Shown here in pieces: positions 1 to 6,729 of a stretch of DNA of 10,434 nucleotides. The notes under the pieces were generated by a model. That model made no database searches. It was not told the origin of the DNA and saw nothing but the letters and a program-made list of their open reading frames with translations. The position numbers and the translations under genes are program-made. Positions within the stretch are counted from its first letter, which is position 1, and every line of letters begins with the position of its first letter. Source of the stretch: JANRIC01 sp033765345 (GTDB taxonomy: Bacteria > Bacteroidota > Bacteroidia > Cytophagales > Microscillaceae); assembly GCA_033765345.1 (NCBI GenBank), contig JANRIC010000069.1, forward strand, positions 1-10,434. Reading direction: 5' to 3'.

Positions 1-136
1 TAAGAATTAAGAATTAAGAATTAAGAATTAAGAATTAAGAATTAAGAATTAAGAATTAAGAATTAAGAATTAAGAATTAAGAATTAAGAATTAAGAATTA
101 AGAATTAAGAATTAAGAATTAAGAATTAAGAATTAA
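1..136. repeat. 7-bp tandem repeat array, 19 perfect copies
   Basis: The unit TAAGAAT repeats 19 times without a mismatch (1-133), followed by a partial copy (TAA). The window begins inside the array, so its true length is unknown. Because 7 is not a multiple of three, the array puts stop codons in frame and cannot be coding. Perfect identity between copies points to recent expansion by slippage or unequal exchange. The unit is the 7-bp member of an ATTAA-based family found at both ends of the window. Confidence 0.97.
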
Positions 137-146
137 ACAGCCCCCC

Positions 147-272
147 TTAATCCCCTTAATTCCCTTAATTATTTTAATCCCCTTAATTATTTTAATCCCC
201 TTAATTATTTTAATCCCCTTAATTATTTTAATCCCCTTAATTATTTTAATCCCCTTAATTGCTTTAATTATT
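147..272. repeat. 18-bp tandem repeat array (paired 9-bp ATTAA units)
   Basis: Five perfect copies of TTAATTATTTTAATCCCC occupy 165-254. A diverged copy lies on each side (147-164 and 255-272). On the minus strand each 18-mer is two 9-mers, ATTAAAATA and ATTAAGGGG, the same units seen at 10053-10187 on the plus strand. A run of six C (141-146) joins this array to the 7-bp array. The right edge is about 60 bp from the start of the fucosidase gene, so the array lies in or next to that gene's promoter region. Confidence 0.95.
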
Positions 273-292
273 TCAGGATTTTATTATCTTTA
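259..292 (+). promoter_or_regulatory. Possible Bacteroidota-type promoter for the sugar gene cluster
   Basis: TATCTTTA at 285-292 matches the Bacteroidota -7 consensus TAnnTTTG except for the last base. A TTG at 259-261 could serve as the -33 element, but the 23-base spacing is longer than the usual 19-21. Transcription would start near 298, leaving about 37 bases before the ATG at 335. The TTG falls within the last degenerate unit of the 18-bp array. In DNA this AT-rich such a match could arise by chance. Confidence 0.2.
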
Positions 293-334
293 TTGCAGAA
301 AAACTTCTTAAATCAATACAATTCACCTAAAAAA

Positions 335-1753
335 ATGAACCTACACAAATTAAGCTTTCTTTTTTGTATTTTTATAGCTTTATCCAACTGTCAAAACAAA
401 TCCTCTGATAACTCCCAAGAAAAAAACCAAACGACTGAAAAAGTGAAAAACTACTTTGAAGAAGAAACCCCCGAAGAGTTTGACCAACGCATGGAATGGT
501 GGCGTGATGCCCGCTTTGGAATGTTTATTCATTGGGGCTTGTATGCCGTCCCTGCCGGAATACGCAATGGCAAAGAAGTAGAAGGTATTGGAGAGTGGAT
601 CATGGATCACGACTCAATTCCTATTAGTGAATATGAAAAATACACCGCCGAATTTAACCCCGTAAAATACAATGCCGAAGAATGGGTCAAAATCGCCAAA
701 AACGCTGGCATGAAATACATCGTCATTACCTCCAAACACCACGACGGCTTCGGACTCTGGGATTCCAAAGTCTCTGATTATGACATCATGGACGCTTCTC
801 CCTACAAAAAAGACATTCTGAAAGCCCTAGCAGATGCCTGTAAAAAGGAAGGAATCAAGCTTTGCTTTTATCACTCTATCATGGATTGGCATCACCCCGA
901 CGCACAAGCACCTCATTATCCCGATTACAACACCGACAAAAAGAAAAATCCAAATTTTGATAAATATCGTACCGAATACATGAAGCCACAACTCAAAGAA
1001 CTGATCACCAACTATGATCCCGAAGTGCTTTGGTTTGATGGAGAATGGATTCCTGAATGGACACACGAGCACGGGCTTGATCTGTATCAATTCTGCCGTG
1101 AATTAAAACCCAATATCATCGTCAATAATCGAGTAGACAAAGGGCGCAAAGGTATGCAAGGGATGAACGAAAGCGATCAAAAATATGCCGGAGATTTCGG
1201 TACGCCCGAGCAAGAAATCTTAGATGGCACTTCTGAGTTTGATTGGGAATCTTGCATGACCATGAACGACACCTGGGGCTTCAAAAAAAATGATAACAAC
1301 TGGAAATCTGCCGAAAACCTCATCCAAAACCTGGTAGATATTGCTGCCAAAGGTGGAAACTACCTGCTCAATGTAGGACCCACCGCCGAGGGAATCATTC
1401 CTGTACCCAGCCAAGAGCGACTTGCCGAAATAGGCGATTGGATGAAAGTAAATAGCGAAGTGATATACGCCACCAGAGGCACTAAAAACTTTAAAGAAGG
1501 CGAAAAAATTCGCTACATTCAGTCTAAAGACGGCAAAACACAATATGTTGCCAACTTTGGTTGGCCAGGGCAACAATTTGAATGCTCCGGACTTCAGCCC
1601 AAAGAAGGTAATAAAATCTTTATGCTGGGTTATGAAAAACCCCTGGAATGGGAAGCCAAAGAGGGCAAAGTCAGCATTAAACTTCCTGCTGAATTGCAAA
1701 ATGAAAGCAAACGCCCTTGCAAATATGTCTATGTCTTTAAAGTACAAGCTTAA
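335..1753 (+). CDS. Alpha-L-fucosidase, GH29 family, lipoprotein
   Basis: This is predicted to remove terminal alpha-L-fucose from glycans by a retaining mechanism, outside the cytoplasm. I chose the ATG at 335 (472 residues) over an in-frame TTG at 293 because it places a signal peptide at the N-terminus: hydrophobic residues 6-17, then LSNC with the lipid-bearing Cys at 19, then a polar linker. Asn just before the Cys is less usual than Gly, Ala or Ser. The GH29 barrel spans about residues 50-380. Visible motifs are FGMFIHWG (61-68), KHHDGFGLW (134-142) and VLWFDGEW (231-238), where D235 is the expected nucleophile. Next come WESCMTMNDTWG (304-315), where E305 is a candidate acid/base, and GGNYLLNVGPTAEG (340-353). 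Residues from about 385 to the end fit the family's small beta domain. The oxidoreductase gene follows after 30 bp, which suggests one transcript. The exact substrate cannot be read from sequence. Confidence 0.95.
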   Translation: MNLHKLSFLFCIFIALSNCQNKSSDNSQEKNQTTEKVKNYFEEETPEEFDQRMEWWRDARFGMFIHWGLYAVPAGIRNGKEVEGIGEWIMDHDSIPISEYEKYTAEFNPVKYNAEEWVKIAKNAGMKYIVITSKHHDGFGLWDSKVSDYDIMDASPYKKDILKALADACKKEGIKLCFYHSIMDWHHPDAQAPHYPDYNTDKKKNPNFDKYRTEYMKPQLKELITNYDPEVLWFDGEWIPEWTHEHGLDLYQFCRELKPNIIVNNRVDKGRKGMQGMNESDQKYAGDFGTPEQEILDGTSEFDWESCMTMNDTWGFKKNDNNWKSAENLIQNLVDIAAKGGNYLLNVGPTAEGIIPVPSQERLAEIGDWMKVNSEVIYATRGTKNFKEGEKIRYIQSKDGKTQYVANFGWPGQQFECSGLQPKEGNKIFMLGYEKPLEWEAKEGKVSIKLPAELQNESKRPCKYVYVFKVQA

Positions 1754-1783
1754 ACTCTTTACTTGTCCCAAGAAAATTTTGTC

Positions 1784-3076
1784 ATGAACCGAAGAACTTT
1801 TTTAGAAAAAACCGGAAATACCGCACTGGGTCTGAGTGCCTTGCCATTGCTTTCTGCGATTAGCTTCGAGCCCAAATATCGCCTGGCACTCATCGGTTGC
1901 GGTTGGTGGGGTATGAATATCTGTAGAGAGGCACTGGCTGAAGGTAGCTCTAAATTGATAGCTATCTGTGACGTAGATCAGCGTACCCTCAAAACAGTAC
2001 AGGAAGAAATCAATCAACTCAGCGGTCAGAAGCCTAAACCCTACACAGACTACCGCGAAATGCTGACTAAAGAAAAACCCGAAATAGTCATTGTAGCTAC
2101 TCCTGATCACTGGCACGCCCTCCCAGCCCTGATGGCCATGGAACTGGGGGCACACGTGTATATCGAGAAACCCATCGGACATACCATCAACGAAGGCAAA
2201 GCACTCCTCCAGGTAGCCCGCAAATACGATCGAGTAGCTCAGGTGGGCTTTCACCGAAGGGTCTCGGCGCATCACTTGTCTGCCATGGAATTCCTGAAAA
2301 GTGGAAAAGCCGGGCACGTAAGCAGTGTCAAAGCTTTTGTAAATTATGGCGGCGGACCCGGAAAGCCTGAACCCGAGGAGAAAATCCCCGAAGGACTGGA
2401 TTGGGATATGTGGTGCGGCCCGGCTCCCTATCGCCCGTATCACGCTGGCATTCATCCGCGTGGCTTCCGCAATTATCTCGATTATGCCAACGGAACCATT
2501 GCCGACTGGGGCATCCACTGGTTTGATCAAATTCTGTGGTGGACCGAAGAGCGTTATCCCAAAACGATCTTCTCAAGCGGGGGCAAATTTGTCAAAAAAG
2601 ACAATACCGATGCACCTGATACACAACTAGCCATCTATGAATTTGAATCCTTTGTGCTGCAATGGGAGTCCAAACTGGCTACCATGAATGCCAATGAAAA
2701 CACCCTGGTAGGCTGCTATTTCTATGGCACCGAAGGCACATTACATTTGGGTTTTCAAGATGGATGGACTTTCTACCCCTCCAAAAAAGACAAGGAGAAA
2801 ATCCACTTTGACTCCAAGCTCAATCAGCCGGATGACCAGAATATCAAGGAGTTATGGGCTGACCTTTTGCAAGCAATTCAACAGAAACGCCGCCCTACCG
2901 CAGATATTGAGCATGGTTATCTGGCTACCAACATCAGCCTTTTAGGTGTAATTTCCTACAAATTGGGGCGAAGCCTGCGCTGGGATGGTGAAAAAGGACA
3001 AATTCTCGATGATCCCGAAGCCAATGCCCTCCTTTCCAGAGAATATCGTAAGCCCTGGGAATACCCTAAATTTTAG
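1784..3076 (+). CDS. Gfo/Idh/MocA-family oxidoreductase with Tat signal
   Basis: A 430-residue NAD(P)-dependent sugar oxidoreductase. The ATG at 1784 is preferred over an upstream in-frame TTG at 1763 because it puts the twin-arginine motif NRRTFL at residues 2-7, followed by a hydrophobic stretch to about 26. This implies export in folded form, with cofactor bound. The Rossmann domain starts at about residue 32, with nucleotide-binding loop GCGWWG (38-43) and acidic CDVD (62-65). EKP (128-130) carries the family's catalytic Lys129. DWGIHWFD (241-248) gives the Asp and His (D241, H245) of the conserved DxxxH motif. The C-terminal half is the usual alpha/beta substrate domain. Family members oxidise or reduce sugar hydroxyls, and exported relatives in Bacteroidota are often paired with a TIM-barrel isomerase-like protein, as here. 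The substrate is unknown; a keto-glycoside or fucose derivative is only an inference from neighbours. Confidence 0.92.
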   Translation: MNRRTFLEKTGNTALGLSALPLLSAISFEPKYRLALIGCGWWGMNICREALAEGSSKLIAICDVDQRTLKTVQEEINQLSGQKPKPYTDYREMLTKEKPEIVIVATPDHWHALPALMAMELGAHVYIEKPIGHTINEGKALLQVARKYDRVAQVGFHRRVSAHHLSAMEFLKSGKAGHVSSVKAFVNYGGGPGKPEPEEKIPEGLDWDMWCGPAPYRPYHAGIHPRGFRNYLDYANGTIADWGIHWFDQILWWTEERYPKTIFSSGGKFVKKDNTDAPDTQLAIYEFESFVLQWESKLATMNANENTLVGCYFYGTEGTLHLGFQDGWTFYPSKKDKEKIHFDSKLNQPDDQNIKELWADLLQAIQQKRRPTADIEHGYLATNISLLGVISYKLGRSLRWDGEKGQILDDPEANALLSREYRKPWEYPKF

Positions 3077-3145
3077 GAGGTATGAGGAAATTCTGAATAA
3101 GATCAATATCGAGCACCAATCATCTGTAAAAAATCAATACAAAAA

Positions 3146-4093
3146 ATGAAACGACGTCAATTTGTACAAAATATATCACTGGGTCTTGCCGCTGCTGGTA
3201 TTTTACCGATACCTACATTATTTGCCAATCCATTACCACCACGGAAATTCAAAATGTGCTTGAATCCAGGCAATGTAGGGATACAAGTCAACCAAAAAGA
3301 ATTGCTTGCCTTGGCTCACCGAATCGGTTTTGAGGCCATTCTGCCTATGCCACAAGAATTAGCCAAGATGAATACCGATGAGTTGAACGCCTTTATGACC
3401 GATATGAAAGCCAAAAATATGGCTTGGGATGCCGCAGGATTACCGATTGACTTCCGTAAAACGGAGGAAAAATTCAGAGAAGACTTAAAGCAGTTGCCCG
3501 CACTGGCGGATGCTTTGCAAAAAGCCGGAGTCAAAGGTTGCGGCACTTGGATTATGCCCACACACCACGAACTTACCTATCGGGAGAATTTCGAGCAGCA
3601 TCGCGCGCGTCTCAAAGAAACCGCCAATGTACTGGGGCATTATGGACTCAAACTAGGACTCGAGTATGTCGGACCCAAAACCCTGATGAGCCGGGATAAA
3701 TTTTCCTTTATTCGTACGATGCGCGAAACCAAAGAACTCCTCGAGGCAATCGGTGAAAAAAATGTGGGTCTTATCCTGGACAGCTTCCATTGGTTTTGTG
3801 CCGGAGAAAGTGCCGCCGATATACTGACTCTAGACAAAGAAGACATCATCACTTGCGACCTCAACGATGCCCGCAAAGACCTCAGCGTAGACCAACAGAT
3901 TGACGGCACTCGCGAACTGCCCACAGCTACCGGAGTCATCAATCTCAAGGATTTTCTGGGGGCATTGCGCCAAATCGGCTATGATGGTGTCATCCGCGCC
4001 GAACCCTTTAATGCCAAACTTAATGACATGGACAATGAAGCCGCCGCCAAAGCAACTTTTGAAGCCATGAAGAAGGCTTTTGAGTTGGGATAA
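3146..4093 (+). CDS. Xylose isomerase-like TIM-barrel protein with Tat signal
   Basis: A 315-residue protein of the sugar phosphate isomerase/epimerase superfamily (AP endonuclease 2-type TIM barrel). The N-terminus KRRQFV (2-7) followed by a hydrophobic run and LFA before Asn28 fits a Tat signal peptide cleaved near residue 27. The barrel begins at about residue 34. Likely metal and substrate residues are E173 in GLEYVGP, D212 and H215 in LILDSFHW, D238 in TCDLND and E286 in IRAEPF, which follow the family's usual Glu-Asp-His-Glu pattern. Such proteins isomerise, epimerise or dehydrate sugars. The gene lies 69 bp after the oxidoreductase on the same strand and shares its export route, so the two probably act in sequence on the same sugar. 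The superfamily is diverse and the reaction cannot be assigned. The name 'isomerase' is a family label only. Confidence 0.9.
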   Translation: MKRRQFVQNISLGLAAAGILPIPTLFANPLPPRKFKMCLNPGNVGIQVNQKELLALAHRIGFEAILPMPQELAKMNTDELNAFMTDMKAKNMAWDAAGLPIDFRKTEEKFREDLKQLPALADALQKAGVKGCGTWIMPTHHELTYRENFEQHRARLKETANVLGHYGLKLGLEYVGPKTLMSRDKFSFIRTMRETKELLEAIGEKNVGLILDSFHWFCAGESAADILTLDKEDIITCDLNDARKDLSVDQQIDGTRELPTATGVINLKDFLGALRQIGYDGVIRAEPFNAKLNDMDNEAAAKATFEAMKKAFELG

Positions 4094-4265
4094 TGCATAG
4101 AATGCAAAAAATTATAAAATCTTCACTCCAAAATTCGTACACCTTACTGTGCTAAAAGCGTACAATTTTTAGTCTCTTAAGAAAGTCAAGACCCTGATAA
4201 CCAATGTATTATAATTCAGGACTGAGTTTTGTAAATCTGTAGCTGGAATAAAACCATATACAGAT
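4094..4265. other. Intergenic gap between sugar genes and permeases
   Basis: This 172-bp stretch holds no gene and separates two blocks of different base composition. A 5-bp stem (TGCAT/ATGCA, 4094-4106) starts right after the stop codon but is followed by A-rich, not T-rich, sequence, so it is a poor terminator on this strand. TAAATCTG at 4232-4239 differs at one base from the -7 consensus TAnnTTTG, but no good -33 TTG precedes it. A permease promoter is expected here and cannot be fixed from sequence alone. Confidence 0.4.
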
Positions 4266-4299
4266 ATGCTCAAAAATTATTTAAAAATCGCTTTTCGGA
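4251..4299 (+). repeat. Start-region repeat, copy 1 (shared with 6681-6729)
   Basis: AAACCATATA at 4251-4260, a 5-base variable gap, then 34 identical bases starting at the ATG are found again at the start of the second permease, with the same 15-base distance from decamer to ATG. The identity includes synonymous positions and non-coding sequence. This is either the trace of a duplication or gene conversion, or a conserved translation-start element. Confidence 0.85.
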
Positions 4300-6650
4300 G
4301 TCTTTGGCGAAATAAGTTGTATTCTTTTATTCATCTAATTGGTTTGTCGACCGGGCTGACTGTCTGTTTATTGATTGTGTTATATGTGAATTATGAGCTT
4401 AGTTATGATACATTTAATCAACATTATTCAAGCATTTATCGAGTAGTACAAAACCAAAATCAAAATAATATTTGGTATAAAGTAGGACGTACGCCAGCAA
4501 AAATGTCGCCCACTTTAAAAGCTCAATTTCCCGAAATTAAAAACGCAACTCGATTTGCGATTCGAGGTAGCGTCTTACTTTCCTACAAAAATAAAAATAT
4601 TGATGAACCGAATGGAATTTACGCTGAATCTTCTCTTTTTGAAATTTTCAGTTTTCCATTTTTGCAAGGAAGTGCTAAAAAAGCTCTAGAAAACCCCCAT
4701 TCTATTGTCCTGACAGAATCTTTAGCAAAAAAATATTTTGGTCTAGCAAACCCAATCGGTCAAACTATCCAACTCAACAAACAATACTCGATGTTGGTCA
4801 CGGGTATGATCAAAGACATTCCCGCTAATTCTCATTTAAGTTTTGATTTTGTCATTCCCTTAAGTTTTGTCAAAAATTATGGAAATAATTTGAATGAATG
4901 GGGCGGAAATGCTTTTTATACATACATACAACTATTTGACAATCAGCAAGAAACAAATGTAAATAAAAAATTAAAAGGTTTTGCCAAGAAAAATTTTGGG
5001 AATGAAGCCGAGATTTTTTACCTCCAACCTTTGAAGGATATTCATTTACACTCCCAATTTGATTTTAATACTGATTTTGGAAATCGCAGCAATATTCGTT
5101 ATGTCCAGCTTTTTTCTTCGCTCGCCTTGATGATATTGTTGTTGGCTTGTTTCAATTTTATGAATTTATCTACGGCAAGAGCAACTAAAAGAGCAAAAGA
5201 AGTAGGCTTACGCAAAACAATAGGCGCCCAAAAAAAGCAATTAATTGGGCAATTTATGCTGGAATCTGCTATGATGGTATTGATTGCTGGAGGAATTACC
5301 CTGTTAAGCATTGAAATATTTGCTAATTTTCTAGGAAATTTTTTTGGAAAAAATATTTCCTTAGCATTAAACGACCAATTTCTTTGGTTTCAGTTTGTGG
5401 GTTTACTTATATTAACTACCTTATTATCAGGAAGCTACCCTGCATTTATGCTTTCTTCTTTTGTACCTATCAAAAGTCTTCGAGGTCATTTATTCCAAAC
5501 TGCTAAAAATAAATTTTGGACTTTGCGAAATAGTTTGGTCGTAGGTCAATTTGCACTTTCTATCCTGATGATGATTGCTGCAATCGTGATTTATAGCCAA
5601 TTAAACTATATGAGTAACAAAAAATTGGGCATCAATAAAAATAACTTGGTCTATATAACAATGAAGAACGAATGGAAGCAAAACTACCGAGTTATCAAGC
5701 AAGAACTATTAAAAATCCCTGCTATTGAGGCAGTTACAGCAACTAATTTTTATAGTATGCCTTTCAAATGGGTGGGTAGTACAGGAGCTTGGGGCATAAA
5801 AATCGATGGTAAAAGAACCGAAAAAGAGTTAAATCTTCATCAATTCCGTACCGAATTTGATTTTTTAGAAACTATGCAAATAGAGATGTTGGAGGGAAGA
5901 AATTTTTCGGGAAAAATCACTTCTGACAGCAATAGCGTGATACTCAGCCAACAAGCAGTTAAAGTATTAGGTTTAAAAAATCCGATTGGCAAAGAATTGG
6001 ACGCTTATGGTGAAAAAGGCAGAATCATAGGGATATACAAAGATTTCCATTTCACTAAATTACAAGATAAAATAGCACCAGCTTACATTACTGCCAGACC
6101 CAAAGAAGTCGACTACCTACTGGCTCGCATCAAAACGGAAAAAACTCAAGAAACCCTCCATAAAATTCAAAGTATTAGTAGCCAATACAGCAATGGTTAT
6201 CCCATTGAAATACAGTTTCTTGACCAAACTTATGCCCAGCTTTATAAAGATGAGAAAGTCACGGAAACTTTATTTTTTGGGTTTACAAGTTTAGCCATTT
6301 TCATTTCTTGTTTGGGGCTTTTGGGTTTGATTACTTATACTACCGAAATTCGCACCAAAGAAATTGGGATTCGCAAAGTGTTAGGTGCATCAGTTTTAGA
6401 GATTATTCAATTGTTATCAATAGATTTTATTCGCTTGGTTTTGTTGGCTTATCTGATCGCCCTGCCGATTGCTTGGTATCTCATGAACGATTGGTTGCAA
6501 ACCTATGCCTATCGAATCAATTTACTCAGTCATTGGTATATTTTTGCTTTGGTAGGCTTTCTAGCCTTCATCATAGCCCTGCTGACTATTATTTCACAAG
6601 CCTACAAAACTGCCAATCTAAATCCTGTAGAAGTTTTAAAAAACGAATAA
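4266..6650 (+). CDS. FtsX/MacB-type ABC transporter permease (first of tandem pair)
   Basis: A 794-residue inner-membrane protein with the duplicated layout typical of Bacteroidota orphan permeases. The first half has one membrane segment at about 21-43, an extracytoplasmic MacB-like domain at about 45-278, and three segments near 280-300, 332-352 and 374-398. The second half repeats this: a segment near 425-443, a second extracytoplasmic domain to about 665, then segments near 669-692, 722-740 and 758-778. Each FtsX-like half has the conserved cytoplasmic turn: EVGLRKTIGA (312-321) and EIGIRKVLGA (699-708). MacB-type permeases transmit ATP-driven shape changes across the membrane to move lipoproteins, peptides or drugs from the periplasm rather than forming a classical channel. 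No ATPase or adaptor gene is in the window, so the substrate is unknown and an ATPase must be encoded elsewhere. The start codon is supported by the conserved N-terminus. Confidence 0.93.
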   Translation: MLKNYLKIAFRSLWRNKLYSFIHLIGLSTGLTVCLLIVLYVNYELSYDTFNQHYSSIYRVVQNQNQNNIWYKVGRTPAKMSPTLKAQFPEIKNATRFAIRGSVLLSYKNKNIDEPNGIYAESSLFEIFSFPFLQGSAKKALENPHSIVLTESLAKKYFGLANPIGQTIQLNKQYSMLVTGMIKDIPANSHLSFDFVIPLSFVKNYGNNLNEWGGNAFYTYIQLFDNQQETNVNKKLKGFAKKNFGNEAEIFYLQPLKDIHLHSQFDFNTDFGNRSNIRYVQLFSSLALMILLLACFNFMNLSTARATKRAKEVGLRKTIGAQKKQLIGQFMLESAMMVLIAGGITLLSIEIFANFLGNFFGKNISLALNDQFLWFQFVGLLILTTLLSGSYPAFMLSSFVPIKSLRGHLFQTAKNKFWTLRNSLVVGQFALSILMMIAAIVIYSQLNYMSNKKLGINKNNLVYITMKNEWKQNYRVIKQELLKIPAIEAVTATNFYSMPFKWVGSTGAWGIKIDGKRTEKELNLHQFRTEFDFLETMQIEMLEGRNFSGKITSDSNSVILSQQAVKVLGLKNPIGKELDAYGEKGRIIGIYKDFHFTKLQDKIAPAYITARPKEVDYLLARIKTEKTQETLHKIQSISSQYSNGYPIEIQFLDQTYAQLYKDEKVTETLFFGFTSLAIFISCLGLLGLITYTTEIRTKEIGIRKVLGASVLEIIQLLSIDFIRLVLLAYLIALPIAWYLMNDWLQTYAYRINLLSHWYIFALVGFLAFIIALLTIISQAYKTANLNPVEVLKNE

Positions 6651-6680
6651 CTAATTGACTTTCAATAATTTATCAAGATT

Positions 6681-6729
6681 AAACCATATAATTCAATGCT
6701 CAAAAATTATTTAAAAATCGCTTTTCGGA
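6681..6729 (+). repeat. Start-region repeat, copy 2 (shared with 4251-4299)
   Basis: AAACCATATA at 6681-6690, five variable bases, then 34 bases from the ATG identical to the first permease gene. At the other end the two genes encode the same last residues, NPVEVLKNE, with largely different codons, so the nucleotide identity is local to the start. Confidence 0.85.

Noticed and set aside
293..334. TTG at 293 as the fucosidase start
   Set aside because: It would put 14 polar residues before the signal peptide. The ATG at 335 gives a proper lipoprotein signal with Cys at 19.
1763..1783. TTG at 1763 as the oxidoreductase start
   Set aside because: The ATG at 1784 places the twin-arginine motif directly at the N-terminus, as expected for a Tat signal.
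3075..3096. AGGAGGT over the oxidoreductase stop codon followed at once by a 5-codon frame (ATG AGG AAA TTC TGA)
   Set aside because: The spacing from the purine-rich motif to the ATG is one base, too short for normal initiation. Strong Shine-Dalgarno sites are not the rule in this phylum, and the next real gene starts 65 bases further on.
4094..4106. Stem TGCAT/ATGCA after the TIM-barrel gene as a terminator
   Set aside because: The stem is only 5 bp and is followed by A residues rather than a T-run.
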